Shown: positions 18,523 through 28,212, numbered from the stretch's first letter. The stretch is DNA of 64,000 bases from Antrihabitans spumae (GCF_043944905.1 NZ_JBIMSN010000050.1:22654-86653), one strand, 5' to 3'. Program-made: numbers and translations. Notes: generated from the sequence alone by a model not told the origin.

Positions 18523-19001
18523 CTGGTACCCCAGTCGTAGCGCTGCCGTTGCAGCTTCAGATAGACGAATGTTTCGGTGCTTGTCACGCCAGCGCAGGCT
18601 CGGATCTTGCCGCTGACGACCTCGAGGAGGTGTTCGTCGTCCTCACAGACGATCTCGACCAACAGGTCGAACGACCCAGCCGTGACGACGACGTAGACGA
18701 CTTCGATGAGCGACTCGATCTCGGCGGCGACCACCGCCGGGTCGCCGACCACTCTGACGCCGACCATCGCCTGGCGACTGAAGCCGACCTGCATCGGATC
18801 GGTCACGGCGACGATCTGCATCACCCCTGACTCCAATAACCGTTGCACCCGCTGGCGTACGGCAGCCTCGGACAACCCGACGGCCTCCCCGATGGAGGTG
18901 TATGACCGCCGGCCGTCCTGCTGCAGCGCCTCGATGATCGACTTGGACACTTCGTCGAGAGTCACCCCGGGACCGTCGCGATTCGCCATGCCTACGATCA
19001 T
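18519..19001 (-). CDS. Lrp/AsnC-family regulator
   Basis: A 160-residue Lrp/AsnC protein. It has an N-terminal helix-turn-helix (RSYTSIGEAVGLSEAAVRQRVQRLLESGV, residues about 34-62) and a C-terminal RAM ligand-binding domain with the YVVVTAGSFDLLVEI strand. It is cotranscribed with the aminotransferase and divergent from the APC permease, so it probably controls both in response to the amino acid or amine transported. ATG 19001 is used; ATG 18989 in frame is an alternative, and neither has a strong ribosome site, which fits a leaderless message. The 157 bases up to the permease gene must contain both promoters. Confidence 0.9.
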   Translation of the reverse strand: MIVGMANRDGPGVTLDEVSKSIIEALQQDGRRSYTSIGEAVGLSEAAVRQRVQRLLESGVMQIVAVTDPMQVGFSRQAMVGVRVVGDPAVVAAEIESLIEVVYVVVTAGSFDLLVEIVCEDDEHLLEVVSGKIRACAGVTSTETFVYLKLQRQRYDWGTR

Positions 19002-19158
19002 CGGTCTTCTAACGTCATATGGCCACGAAAATCGTCGAATTTACACAGATGAAGCACTAATACCCTTGCTTTGTGGTTACCTAACTGAGATAAACGCATG
19101 TAGGGCAGTGCTCCTCCCGACCTGCCCCGGACGTCTGTTCGAGTAGCCGGAGTGAGCC

Positions 19159-20787
19159 ATGGCAACTAATGCTGCAACCGAAACCCGCACCTCCGACGAC
19201 GGCGGAAAGGGCCTGAACACGGGCGCGATCGGGTTCGTCTCCAGCGTCGTCATCGGCGTTGCTTCCACGGCACCGGCGTACAGCCTCGCAGCGACTCTCG
19301 GTCCGATAGTCCTGTTGGTCGGCCTGCAAGCTCCGGCGATCATCGTTCTCGCGTTCGTGCCGATCCTGTTCGTATCGATCGGCTATCAACAGCTCAACAA
19401 ACGCGAACCCGACTGCGGCACAACGTTCACCTGGGCCACCAAAGCGTTCGGACCGAAGACAGGGTGGATGGGCGGCTGGGGCATCATCGCCGCCGACGTT
19501 CTTGTCATGGCATCGCTCGCCCAGGTTGCGGGTCAGTACTTCTTCCTGCTTATCGGTGCCGACGGCATCGGATCGGACCCATCCAGCGGGTGGGTATTGC
19601 TCACCGGGTTGATCTGGATGGCCGCGATGACCTACATCTGTTTCCGCGGCATCGAAATTTCTGCCCGCTTCCAACAGGCTCTGCTCGCGCTGGAAGTGCT
19701 TGTGCTGGTTGTCTTTGCGGGTACCGCGCTGATCAAGGTCTACGGCAGCGATCCGCCCGACACCGCGATTCGTCCCGAGGTGTCCTGGTTCAACCCGTTC
19801 GAGATCGACAGTGTCAGCACCTTCGCTCAAGGCGTCATCCTGATGTTGTTCATCTACTGGGGCTGGGACTCCGCGGTAGCCATCAACGAGGAGACGAAGG
19901 ACCGCGACAAGACGCCAGGGCGTGCGGCGATCACGTCGACGGTACTGCTGCTGGTGACCTACGTGATCGTGGCTTTGGCCGCGCAGTCGTACGCCGGTGT
20001 CGGTGATACCGGTGTCGGGTTGGCGAACGAGGAGAACTCGTCCGACATCTTGAGTGTTGTCGGCGATGCGGCCTTCGGTGATTCGACGTTCGGCACGGTG
20101 ATGGGCAAGCTGTTGATCCTGCTCGTGCTGTGCTCCGCAGCAGCGTGCACGCAGACCACGATTCTGCCGACAGCGCGGACCACCCTGTCGATGGCGGCCT
20201 TCAAGGCAATTCCGCGACGATTCGCCGACATCCACCCGAAGTACCTGACACCGACCAACTCCACGATCTGGATGGGCGTCATCTCCGCCCTGCTGTACCT
20301 GGCGATGAACTTCTACTCCGGCGGCGGACTCGTAGAGGACGCGGTGACGGCGATCGGCATGATGATCGCCTTCTACTACGGCCTCACCGGTTTCGCCTGC
20401 ACCTGGTACTACCGCCGCGAATTGACCGGAAGTGTCCGAGACTTCTTCCTGCGCGGTGTGTTCCCGACGCTCGGCGGAGTGTTGCTGTTCAGCGGCCTGA
20501 TCCTCACCGCGACGCAGGATTGGAAGCCCGAGAACAGTGCCGTCGTCTGGACGACACCGTGGCATTGGACGATCGGCTGGGCGTTCCTGCTCGGCGCCGG
20601 GTCGTTCATTATCGGTGTCGTACTGATGATTTGGGCATCGCGGGTGTACAAGCCGTTCTTCCGAGGTGAGACTCTCAACCGCGATACGCCGATCTTCCTT
20701 GCAGAGGATGCGCCGATCTCGTCGGGTCTGGCGCTGCCGGACTCCGGTACGCCCGGCCTAGTTGTGCCCCCGCCCAAGGACAAATGA
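19159..20787 (+). CDS. APC-family amino acid/amine permease
   Basis: A 542-residue secondary transporter with about 12 membrane helices. The N-terminal helix GAIGFVSSVVIGVASTAPAY carries the APC G-S/T-G-type binding break. FTWATKAFGPKTGWMGGWG follows, then the conserved WGWDSAVAINEETKDRDKTPG loop and a late CTQTTILPTARTTLSMA helix. The C-terminus is hydrophilic and Pro-rich. It is followed by the saccharopine-dehydrogenase-like gene with a 4-base overlap and is divergent from the Lrp regulator. Substrate is probably that of the neighbouring aminotransferase (inference). Confidence 0.9.
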   Translation: MATNAATETRTSDDGGKGLNTGAIGFVSSVVIGVASTAPAYSLAATLGPIVLLVGLQAPAIIVLAFVPILFVSIGYQQLNKREPDCGTTFTWATKAFGPKTGWMGGWGIIAADVLVMASLAQVAGQYFFLLIGADGIGSDPSSGWVLLTGLIWMAAMTYICFRGIEISARFQQALLALEVLVLVVFAGTALIKVYGSDPPDTAIRPEVSWFNPFEIDSVSTFAQGVILMLFIYWGWDSAVAINEETKDRDKTPGRAAITSTVLLLVTYVIVALAAQSYAGVGDTGVGLANEENSSDILSVVGDAAFGDSTFGTVMGKLLILLVLCSAAACTQTTILPTARTTLSMAAFKAIPRRFADIHPKYLTPTNSTIWMGVISALLYLAMNFYSGGGLVEDAVTAIGMMIAFYYGLTGFACTWYYRRELTGSVRDFFLRGVFPTLGGVLLFSGLILTATQDWKPENSAVVWTTPWHWTIGWAFLLGAGSFIIGVVLMIWASRVYKPFFRGETLNRDTPIFLAEDAPISSGLALPDSGTPGLVVPPPKDK

Positions 20788-22022
20788 TGCGGATTCTGCT
20801 CGTCGGTGCGGGTGGTGTCGGTGATGCGTTCGCGCGAATAGCAGCGCGCCGCAACTTCTTCGACTCTCTGGTGATCGCCGACTTCGACCTGGCGCGAGCG
20901 CAGCAGACCGTCGCGGCCGTGCGTGAACGTCACCCCGACGAACAGCGGATGACGGCTGCCCGCGTCGATGCCTCCGACAGTGCGGCAGTCACGGCGTTGA
21001 TCAAGGAGCACAACAGCACTCACGTGATGAACGCTGTCGATCCGCGGTTCGTCATGCCGATCTTCACGGGTGCGTTCGACGCAGGTGCCGACTACCTCGA
21101 CATGGCGATGTCGATGTCGCGACCCAATCCCGAATTGCCCTATGCGCAAACAGGAGTCAAGCTCGGCGACGAGCAGTTCGCGCGCTCGTCGGAGTGGGAA
21201 GAGGCCGGCAGACTCGCGCTCGTCGGCATGGGCGTCGAGCCCGGGTTGTCCGATGTCTTCGCCCGCTATGCAGCGGACCACCTCTTCAGCGAGATCGACG
21301 AACTCGGCGTTCGCGACGGCGGAAATCTGGTCGTCGACGGCTACGATTTCGCACCGTCCTTCTCGATCTGGACGACGATCGAGGAGTGCCTCAATCCGCC
21401 CGTGATCTGGGAGCGTGACCGCGGCTGGTTCGTCACCGAACCGTTCAGCGAGCCTGAGGTTTTCGACTTTCCCGGTGGCATCGGACCGGTCGAATGTGTG
21501 AACGTCGAGCACGAGGAAGTGCTGCTTATGCCACGCTGGGTCGATGCCAAACGGGTGACGTTCAAATACGGTCTTGGCACCGAGTTCATCGACGTGTTGA
21601 AGACTTTGCACAAACTCGGCCTCGACAGCACCCAACCGGTAACTGTCAACGGACGCGCAGTCTCCCCGCGCGATGTCGTAGCCGCGTGTCTGCCGAATCC
21701 CGCCACCCTCGGTGAACGGATGCGTGGTGCCACCTGCGCGGGATTGTGGGTGACCGGTACCGGTCGGGACGGGAAACCACGGGAGGTCTACCTCTCCCAT
21801 GTCGTGGACAACGCAGACAGTATGGACGCCTACGGCGCTCAGTGTGTCGTGTGGCAGACCGCGATCAATCCTGTTGTCGCACTGGAGTTACTGGCAACCG
21901 GGCAATGGTCGGGGGTCGGTGTGCTCGGACCGGAAGCCTTCGACGCCGTGCCCTTTCTCGACCTGCTGGGATCCGACGCACCGTCGGGATACGGCAGTCC
22001 GTGGACGCTGCAGGATCGCTAG
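20784..22022 (+). CDS. Saccharopine dehydrogenase-like oxidoreductase
   Basis: A 412-residue NAD(P)-dependent enzyme. It has an N-terminal Rossmann motif MRILLVGAGGVGDAF, a typical NAVDPRFVMPIFTGAFDAGADYLDMAMS segment, then VGMGVEPGLSDVFARYAA as in saccharopine dehydrogenase and carboxynorspermidine synthase relatives. The second of these families would fit a polyamine theme. The ATG overlaps the permease stop, so the two are coupled. Its TAG overlaps by a few bases the convergent glgX stop. The exact reaction is unknown. Confidence 0.85.
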   Translation: MMRILLVGAGGVGDAFARIAARRNFFDSLVIADFDLARAQQTVAAVRERHPDEQRMTAARVDASDSAAVTALIKEHNSTHVMNAVDPRFVMPIFTGAFDAGADYLDMAMSMSRPNPELPYAQTGVKLGDEQFARSSEWEEAGRLALVGMGVEPGLSDVFARYAADHLFSEIDELGVRDGGNLVVDGYDFAPSFSIWTTIEECLNPPVIWERDRGWFVTEPFSEPEVFDFPGGIGPVECVNVEHEEVLLMPRWVDAKRVTFKYGLGTEFIDVLKTLHKLGLDSTQPVTVNGRAVSPRDVVAACLPNPATLGERMRGATCAGLWVTGTGRDGKPREVYLSHVVDNADSMDAYGAQCVVWQTAINPVVALELLATGQWSGVGVLGPEAFDAVPFLDLLGSDAPSGYGSPWTLQDR

Positions 22023-24160
22023 CTGATCGTCGTGCCGGACTCGGGCCGCGCCGACTCCTGTAAGACGACCAAGGTGCGAGGGCCGACGGATACGTTGTCG
22101 CGCGCTACGTAGCGGACGTCTGAATCAGTCGGATCGACGTCGGTCGTCAACACCAGCTGCCACTCCGCGGCGAACTCGGCCGGCGGCATCGTGAAATCGA
22201 GCTGCTCCTCGGATGCGTTGAAGCACAGCACAAAAGAGTCGTCGACGACCCGCTCACCACGGGCGTCGCTGTCCGGTATGCCCTGCCCGTTGAGATAGGC
22301 GGTGACAGAGAGACCGAACCCCGATTCCCAGTCCGCATCTGTCATTTCTTCGCCGTTCGGCGTGAACCACGCGATGTCGGGCAGATTCTCGGCGTCGCGG
22401 TGGCGAACAGGCAGACCATCGAAAAAGCGTCGCCGCCGAAACACTGGATGCTTGGCCCGTAATTCCGATGCCGCGCTTGTGAATTCGATCAGACCCTTGT
22501 CGGCGTTCTCCCAGTCGATCCACGAAATCTCGTTGTCCTGACAGAACACGTTGTTGTTACCACCCTGAGTGCGGCCGAGTTCGTCGCCATGGCAGAGCAT
22601 CGGTACACCCTCCGACAGCAGGGTCGTCGCGATGAAGTTGCGTTGTTGCCGCGCTCGCAGCGCGTTGATCTCCGGGTCGTCGGACGGACCTTCGACACCG
22701 CAGTTCCACGAACGGTTGTGACTCTCGCCGTCGTTGTTGTCCTCGCCGTTCGCGTCGTTGTGCTTCTCGTTGTAGGAAACCAAGTCGCGCAACGTAAATC
22801 CGTCGTGCGCTGTGACGAAGTTGATCGACGCGAACGGTCGGCGGCCGGTGCGCTCGTACAGATCGGCGGATCCGGTCAGTCGTGACGCGAACTCGCCGAG
22901 ACTGGAGCGTTCACCGCGCCAGAAGTCGCGCACCGTGTCGCGGTACTTGCCGTTCCACTCGGTCCACTGGGGTGGAAAGTTGCCGACCTGATAGCCGCCA
23001 GGGCCGACGTCCCACGGTTCGGCGATCAGTTTCACCTGACTGACGATGGGGTCCTGCTGGACCAATTCGAAGAACGTGGACAGACGGTCGACGTCGTAGA
23101 ACTCGCGGGCCAATGTGGAGGCGAGATCGAAGCGGAAACCGTCGACGTGCATCTCGGTGACCCAGTACCGCAGCGAGTCCATGATCAGCTGAAGTGTGTG
23201 TGGGTGGCCGACATTGAGGCTGTTGCCGGTTCCGGTGTAGTCCATGTAATAGCGGTGGTCGTCGTCGACGGTCCGGTAGTAGGCCGCGTTGTCGATACCG
23301 CGCATCGACAGGGTGGGACCGAGGTGGTTGCCTTCGGCAGTGTGGTTGTAGACGACGTCGAGAATGACCTCGATGCCTGCTTCGTGCAGGGCCCGCACCA
23401 TCGTTTTGAACTCTTGGACCTGCCCGCCGGGAGTGTCGCTCGCCATGTACTTCGGGTCGGGTGCGAAGAAGCCGATCGTGTTGTAGCCCCAGTAGTTCGA
23501 CAGGCCCTTGTCGATAAGCGTGGAGTCGTTCGCGAAGTGGTGTACCGGCATCAACTCGATAGCGGTGATGCCGAGATGCCGTAGATGGTCCACGACGGCC
23601 GGGTGTGCAATCCCCGCATAGGTGCCACGAATTCGCTCGGGGATCTCGGGATGGGTTTGGGTCAACCCCTTGACGTGGGCTTCGTAGATAACCGTGTCGG
23701 CATAGGTGCGGCGTGGTGGTCGGTCGACGCCCCAGTCGAAAAAGGGATTGATTACAATCGATTTCGGCATCCGAGCGGCGGAGTCTTCGTCGTTACGACT
23801 GTCGGGGTCGCCGAAGTTGTAGCTGAACAGGGACTGGTCCCATTCGAACTGTCCGTCGATAGCTTTCGCGTAGGGATCGGCTAGCAACTTGTTCGGGTTG
23901 CAGCGATGTCCGTTCGCCGGATCGTAGGGTCCGTGCACTCGGTACCCGTACCGTTGCCCCGGCTGAACGTCGGGCAGAAAGGCATGCCAGACGAAGCCGT
24001 CCATCTCCGGCAACGCAATCTTCGTCTCGGCGCCTGCCTCGTCGAACAGACACAACTCCACCCGGTCTGCGACCTCGCTGAACAAGGCGAAGTTGGTGCC
24101 GGATCCGTCGTACGTCGCGCCCAGTGGATAGGCATGGCCGGGCCACACTACTTCGCTCAC
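22019..24160 (-). CDS. glgX: Glycogen debranching enzyme GlgX
   Basis: Isoamylase-type alpha-1,6-glucosidase of family GH13, 713 residues, which trims limit dextrins during glycogen breakdown. The CBM48-like N-terminal domain has YPLGATYDGSGTNFALFSE. GH13 regions are VILDVVYNHTAEG, DGFRFDLASTLARE (nucleophile Asp), KLIAEPWDVGPGGYQVG (acid/base Glu) and NFVTAHDGFTLRDLVSYN. The frame continues upstream to 24877, but the family N-terminus MSEVVWPGHAYPLG starts at GTG 24160. It is divergent from furA with an 81-base gap and has no partner glycogen gene here. Confidence 0.95.
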   Translation of the reverse strand: MSEVVWPGHAYPLGATYDGSGTNFALFSEVADRVELCLFDEAGAETKIALPEMDGFVWHAFLPDVQPGQRYGYRVHGPYDPANGHRCNPNKLLADPYAKAIDGQFEWDQSLFSYNFGDPDSRNDEDSAARMPKSIVINPFFDWGVDRPPRRTYADTVIYEAHVKGLTQTHPEIPERIRGTYAGIAHPAVVDHLRHLGITAIELMPVHHFANDSTLIDKGLSNYWGYNTIGFFAPDPKYMASDTPGGQVQEFKTMVRALHEAGIEVILDVVYNHTAEGNHLGPTLSMRGIDNAAYYRTVDDDHRYYMDYTGTGNSLNVGHPHTLQLIMDSLRYWVTEMHVDGFRFDLASTLAREFYDVDRLSTFFELVQQDPIVSQVKLIAEPWDVGPGGYQVGNFPPQWTEWNGKYRDTVRDFWRGERSSLGEFASRLTGSADLYERTGRRPFASINFVTAHDGFTLRDLVSYNEKHNDANGEDNNDGESHNRSWNCGVEGPSDDPEINALRARQQRNFIATTLLSEGVPMLCHGDELGRTQGGNNNVFCQDNEISWIDWENADKGLIEFTSAASELRAKHPVFRRRRFFDGLPVRHRDAENLPDIAWFTPNGEEMTDADWESGFGLSVTAYLNGQGIPDSDARGERVVDDSFVLCFNASEEQLDFTMPPAEFAAEWQLVLTTDVDPTDSDVRYVARDNVSVGPRTLVVLQESARPESGTTIS

Positions 24161-24213
24161 ATGCCCGAAGGTACCCGCCGAGCGGTGTCGGGAAACCTTG
24201 GACTCTTGACTTA

Positions 24214-24227
24214 TCCCAGAATTGGGA
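24214..24227. promoter_or_regulatory. Inverted repeat upstream of furA
   Basis: TCCCA-GAAT-TGGGA lies 14 bases before the furA ATG, just after a TTGGACTCTTGAC stretch. FurA in mycobacteria represses its own furA-katG promoter at a site immediately upstream of the gene, so this position is apt. The match to a defined FurA box was not tested. Confidence 0.4.
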
Positions 24228-24241
24228 GCTTGATTGGTCGG

Positions 24242-24715
24242 ATGGCTCTGGCGTCGAACTACGTAGCGCAACTGCGCACGGCTGGCCTTCAGGTCACCGG
24301 CCCGCGGGTCGGGATCCTCGAGGCCGTCGGCGCGAACCCGCATGCCGACACGGTGACGATCTTCGCTGCCATTCGTCTCACCCAACCGGAGGTGTCCCGG
24401 CAGACCGTGTACGACGTGTTGAATGCGCTCACAAGCGCGGGTCTCGTGCGCCGGATCCAGCCCGCCGGGTCGGTCGCTCGCTACGAGTCGCGGGTCGGTG
24501 ACAACCACCACCACGTCGTATGTCGAGCGTGTGGCGTCATCGCCGATGTCGATTGCGCCGTCGGCGCGGCGCCGTGTTTGACCCCATCCGAAAATGACGG
24601 TGGCGCAGTCGGTTTCGATATCGATGAGGCCGAAGTCATCTTCTGGGGTGTGTGCGCCGCATGCTCGACACCACAGGTTTCTGATCAGCCCAACAGCCCG
24701 AACCGGAGGGAATAA
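24242..24715 (+). CDS. furA: Fur-family regulator FurA
   Basis: A 157-residue Fur-family protein. The winged-helix domain reads LQVTGPRVGILEAVGANPHADTVTIFAAI and SRQTVYDVLNALTSAGLVRRI. The metal-binding HHHVVCRACGVIADVDC carries a histidine cluster and CxxC, with a second CAAC near the C-terminus. The gene ends one base before the katG start, the arrangement of furA-katG in actinobacteria, where FurA represses katG and is relieved by peroxide. Start ATG 24242 is chosen; a TTG at 24230 is in frame. The ribosome site is weak, as in leaderless furA genes. Confidence 0.93.
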   Translation: MALASNYVAQLRTAGLQVTGPRVGILEAVGANPHADTVTIFAAIRLTQPEVSRQTVYDVLNALTSAGLVRRIQPAGSVARYESRVGDNHHHVVCRACGVIADVDCAVGAAPCLTPSENDGGAVGFDIDEAEVIFWGVCAACSTPQVSDQPNSPNRRE

Positions 24716-24716
24716 C

Positions 24717-26939
24717 GTGCCCGATCGACCGCCCAACCCGAACGAACATTCCGAGAGTGTGAGCGAAAGCGAAAACCCGGTTATCGCGTCGCCGACGCCG
24801 AAGACCAATTTGCGACCGCGGACCAACGCGGACTGGTGGCCCGAGCAGGTCGATCTCGACGTCCTGTACGAGAACACCCATCGCTCCAGCCCGTACGCCG
24901 CCGACTTCGACTACGCCGAAGAGGTAAAGACACTCGACTTCGAAGCGCTGAAAAGCGATGTCATCGCGCTGATGACGGAATCACAGGATTGGTGGCCAGC
25001 CGACTACAACCACTACGGCGGACTGTTCGTCAGGATGAGCTGGCACGCGGCGGGCACCTACCGCGTCGCAGACGGTAGGGGTGGCGGTGGGCACGGCGCA
25101 CAGCGCTTCGCACCGCTGAACAGTTGGCCGGACAACGCCAGCCTGGACAAGGCTCGTCGACTGCTGTGGCCGGTGAAGCAGAAGTACGGCAAGAAGATCT
25201 CCTGGGCCGACCTGCTGGTGTTCGCCGGCAACTGCGCCTACGAATCCATGGGCCTGGAGACGTTCGGTTTCGCATTCGGACGCGAAGACATCTGGGAACC
25301 AGAGCAGATCTTCTGGGGTCCGGAGGACACGTGGCTCGGCGACGAACGCTACAGCGACGAACGCGACCTGTCGGGTCCGCTCGGTGCCGTGCAGATGGGT
25401 CTCATCTACGTCAATCCCGAAGGGCCCAACGGTAATCCGGATCCGCTGAAGTCGGCGGTCGACATCCGCGAGACGTTCCGGCGGATGGCGATGAACGACG
25501 AGGAGACAGCAGCGCTCATCGTCGGTGGCCACACTGTCGGCAAGACGCACGGTGCCGGCCCGGCCGACGAGCACATCGGTCCGGAGCCGGAAGGTTGTCC
25601 TGTGCAGTTCCAGGGAATCGGCTGGAACTCCACCTTCGGCACCGGCGTCGGTAAGGATGCGATCACCAGTGGCCTCGAGGTCGTGTGGACGCCGACGCCG
25701 ACCAAGTGGGACAACACGTATCTGGAGATGCTGTACGGCTACGAATGGGAGCTGACCGAAAGCCCCGCGGGTGCCAAACAGTGGACCGCCAAGGATGCCG
25801 ACGCGATCATCCCGGACCCGTTCGACGGTCCGGCTCGCAAACCGACGATGCTGACCTCGGACCTGGCACTACGGGCCGATCCCGTCTACGAGCAGATCAC
25901 GCGTCGCTGGCTGGAACATCCGGAGGAGATGACCGAGGCGTTCGGCAAGGCCTGGTACAAACTGCTGCACCGTGACATGGGACCGGCTTCACGCTTCGTC
26001 GGTCCGTGGGTTCCCGAGCAGCAGCTGTGGCAGGACCCGGTTCCCGCTGTCGATCACGAGTTGCTCGGCGACGCCGATGTCGAGGCCCTCAAGGCCAAGA
26101 TCCTCGACTCGGGATTGTCTGTGCAGCAACTGGTTTCGACGGCCTGGTCGGCGGCGTCGAGCTTCCGCGGCACCGACCTCCGTGGCGGTGCAAACGGCGG
26201 CCGAATTCGTCTGGAACCGCAGAAGAGTTGGCAGGTCAACGATCCCGCTGAGCTGTCGGGTGCGCTTGCGACGCTGGAGCAGGTGCAGCAGGACTTCAAC
26301 GGGTCGCTGTCTGATGGCAAGAAGGTCTCCTTTGCCGACGTAGTTGTGCTCGCAGGATCGGCGGCGATCGAGAAGGCCGCCAAGGATGCCGGACACGACG
26401 TCACGGTGCCGTTCGCGCCGGGTCGAACGGACGCGACGCAGGACGAGACCGATGTCGAGTCGTTTGCTTGGCTCGAGACGAACGCCGACGGGTTCCGCAA
26501 CTATCTGCAGGAGGGTGAGAAGCAGCCTGCCGAGCGACTGCTGTTGGAGAAGGCCTACCGGCTGACGCTGACAGCGCCGGAGATGACGGTCCTCGTCGGC
26601 GGGTTGAGGGCGCTCGGCGCCAATCACAGTGGCACCAGGCACGGCGTCTTCACCGATCGGCCGGGACTCTTGACGAACGATTTCTTCAAGAACCTGCTCG
26701 ACATGAATACGCAGTGGAAGGTGTCGGAGTCGACGGAGAACGTCTACGAGGGTCGGGATCGCAAGACCGGTGAGCCGAAATGGACTGCGACCGCGGTCGA
26801 TCTCGTCTTCGGGTCGAACTCGATCCTGCGTTCGCTGGCAGAGGTTTACGCTCTTGCAGACGCCGACGAGAAGTTCGTTTCCGACTTCGTCGCGGCGTGG
26901 ACCAAAGTGATGAACGCGGATCGGTTCGATCTCGACTGA
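24717..26939 (+). CDS. katG: Catalase-peroxidase KatG
   Basis: Heme catalase-peroxidase of 740 residues that removes peroxide and is also the family that activates isoniazid in mycobacteria. Distal pocket RMSWHAAGTY holds Arg106, Trp109 and His110. GLIYVNPEGPNG gives Tyr231 and FRRMAMND gives Met257 for the Trp-Tyr-Met adduct. The proximal histidine is in VGGHTVGKTHG. The serine of AITSG, which corresponds to Ser315 of the tuberculosis enzyme, is present. The C-terminal pseudo-peroxidase domain is complete. Start GTG 24717 follows GGAGGG; the frame is open upstream inside furA, which is rejected. Confidence 0.97.
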   Translation: MPDRPPNPNEHSESVSESENPVIASPTPKTNLRPRTNADWWPEQVDLDVLYENTHRSSPYAADFDYAEEVKTLDFEALKSDVIALMTESQDWWPADYNHYGGLFVRMSWHAAGTYRVADGRGGGGHGAQRFAPLNSWPDNASLDKARRLLWPVKQKYGKKISWADLLVFAGNCAYESMGLETFGFAFGREDIWEPEQIFWGPEDTWLGDERYSDERDLSGPLGAVQMGLIYVNPEGPNGNPDPLKSAVDIRETFRRMAMNDEETAALIVGGHTVGKTHGAGPADEHIGPEPEGCPVQFQGIGWNSTFGTGVGKDAITSGLEVVWTPTPTKWDNTYLEMLYGYEWELTESPAGAKQWTAKDADAIIPDPFDGPARKPTMLTSDLALRADPVYEQITRRWLEHPEEMTEAFGKAWYKLLHRDMGPASRFVGPWVPEQQLWQDPVPAVDHELLGDADVEALKAKILDSGLSVQQLVSTAWSAASSFRGTDLRGGANGGRIRLEPQKSWQVNDPAELSGALATLEQVQQDFNGSLSDGKKVSFADVVVLAGSAAIEKAAKDAGHDVTVPFAPGRTDATQDETDVESFAWLETNADGFRNYLQEGEKQPAERLLLEKAYRLTLTAPEMTVLVGGLRALGANHSGTRHGVFTDRPGLLTNDFFKNLLDMNTQWKVSESTENVYEGRDRKTGEPKWTATAVDLVFGSNSILRSLAEVYALADADEKFVSDFVAAWTKVMNADRFDLD

Positions 26940-26971
26940 TCGGCACGTGGTTACGGCGTCCGGCGGGCTGA

Positions 26972-26986
26972 GCGCCCGTTGGGCGC
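26972..26986. terminator. GC hairpin after katG
   Basis: GCGCCC-GTT-GGGCGC makes a 6-base stem with a 3-base loop 33 bases after the katG stop. No T-run follows. It is a plausible actinobacterial-type terminator, but stems of this size are common at this base composition. Confidence 0.35.
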
Positions 26987-27016
26987 CGTAGCGGCATCGA
27001 GACGAGAGGGCGCGCT

Positions 27017-28165
27017 ATGAGCCGCGAATGGCTGGTAGTGGTCAATCTCGGATCGTTCGCGATGATCGGCATCGCACTGGTCTTCGTCGTGCTCTGGGCG
27101 ATCGACCGAAGTCGGGTGCATGCACTCCTGTTCGCGGTGATGATCGCGCTGTACTTCGCGGGGAACCTGGTGCTGTCGGTGCACGCCGATATCGCGTTGC
27201 TGGCCTCGATCCACGGCATCATCTTTCCGATCGCGTTTCTAATACTCGTCGAAGGTCTGCTGCGGCGATCAGGTCAGCAGCTGGGGCGCACCAGCGCGAT
27301 TGCATTTGCCGTCGTCCTGGCTGTCGTGGTCTGGTTCTTCGCCTACGTGACGCCACTGATGGTCGGGCGGATCATCGCGCAGAACCTTGGTGGCGGCGTG
27401 CTGCTTCTCTATGCGGCGCTCAGATTGCGTGCGTCCGCGAGGCGACTCGCTGATCGCGTAACCGTGACCGCAACAACAGTGTTGGGTCTCGCACTGTTCG
27501 TCAACGTGGCGCTTGCGCCGTTCTCCGAGGTGCCGCGTGAGATCACGACCGACGCCGAAATGGACGCCTATCTCGCGTCTCCACTGGAAATAGGCTTGAT
27601 CGTTGCAAGTGCAGTCCTGCTTCCGGCGCTCCTCGTGACGCTGCTCGCAGTCACCATCGTCGACCTCGTTGCCGACCTGCGATATCAGCGCGATCGGGAC
27701 GAACTCACCGGCCTGCTGAACAGGCGTGGGTTCATCGAACAAGCCCAACTGACTTTGAAACGAGCGCCGGTGAGCACGTTGATCCTGGCGGATCTCGACT
27801 TCTTCAAGGAGGTCAACGACGCGCTTGGCCACGCAGGCGGTGACCACGCGCTGGCGACCTTCGCGGGCGTACTTCGAACGGCACCCGATGTCGGTCAGGT
27901 TTCGGGCCGAATCGGTGGCGAGGAGTTCGCTGTGCTCTTGCCCGACAGCGAAGCGTGCGCAGCCATGGAGTTTGCGGAGTCGATTCGTGAACGTGTTGCA
28001 GCGACATCGATTTCGTACGGAGGAGCGACCACCACGCTCACAGCGAGCTTCGGTATCGCAACCGTCGAGCCGCTGATGTCGTTGCCCGCCTTGATGGACG
28101 CCGCCGACCGCGCGTTGTATGCGGCGAAAGCCAAGGGACGCAACTGCACGGCAGTCAAAGATTGA
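27017..28165 (+). CDS. Membrane diguanylate cyclase (GGDEF)
   Basis: A 382-residue protein with six or seven N-terminal membrane helices (residues about 5-215) and a C-terminal GGDEF domain from about 225. Active-site motif GRIGGEEFAVLLPD matches GG(D/E)EF, and RDELTGLLNRRGF, LADLDFFKEVNDALGHAGGDHAL supply the metal-binding Asp residues. No RxxD inhibitory site is evident before GGEEF. It likely makes cyclic di-GMP in response to a membrane signal. It has its own start (ATG 27017) 77 bases after katG and no obvious partner. Confidence 0.9.
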   Translation: MSREWLVVVNLGSFAMIGIALVFVVLWAIDRSRVHALLFAVMIALYFAGNLVLSVHADIALLASIHGIIFPIAFLILVEGLLRRSGQQLGRTSAIAFAVVLAVVVWFFAYVTPLMVGRIIAQNLGGGVLLLYAALRLRASARRLADRVTVTATTVLGLALFVNVALAPFSEVPREITTDAEMDAYLASPLEIGLIVASAVLLPALLVTLLAVTIVDLVADLRYQRDRDELTGLLNRRGFIEQAQLTLKRAPVSTLILADLDFFKEVNDALGHAGGDHALATFAGVLRTAPDVGQVSGRIGGEEFAVLLPDSEACAAMEFAESIRERVAATSISYGGATTTLTASFGIATVEPLMSLPALMDAADRALYAAKAKGRNCTAVKD

Positions 28166-28212
28166 TCGATTCGTTTATATCGGGTTCACAGGGTGGTCCG
28201 TACATTCGGGCC

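Noticed and set aside
17446..18540. Long open frame of 364 codons on the + strand
   Set aside because: It is the antisense shadow of the class III aminotransferase and has no motif.
19081..20565. 494-codon minus strand frame
   Set aside because: Antisense of the APC permease with non-protein-like composition.
24161..24877. Upstream extension of glgX to 24877
   Set aside because: It reads through furA and the katG start and lacks GlgX homology; GTG 24160 gives the family N-terminus.
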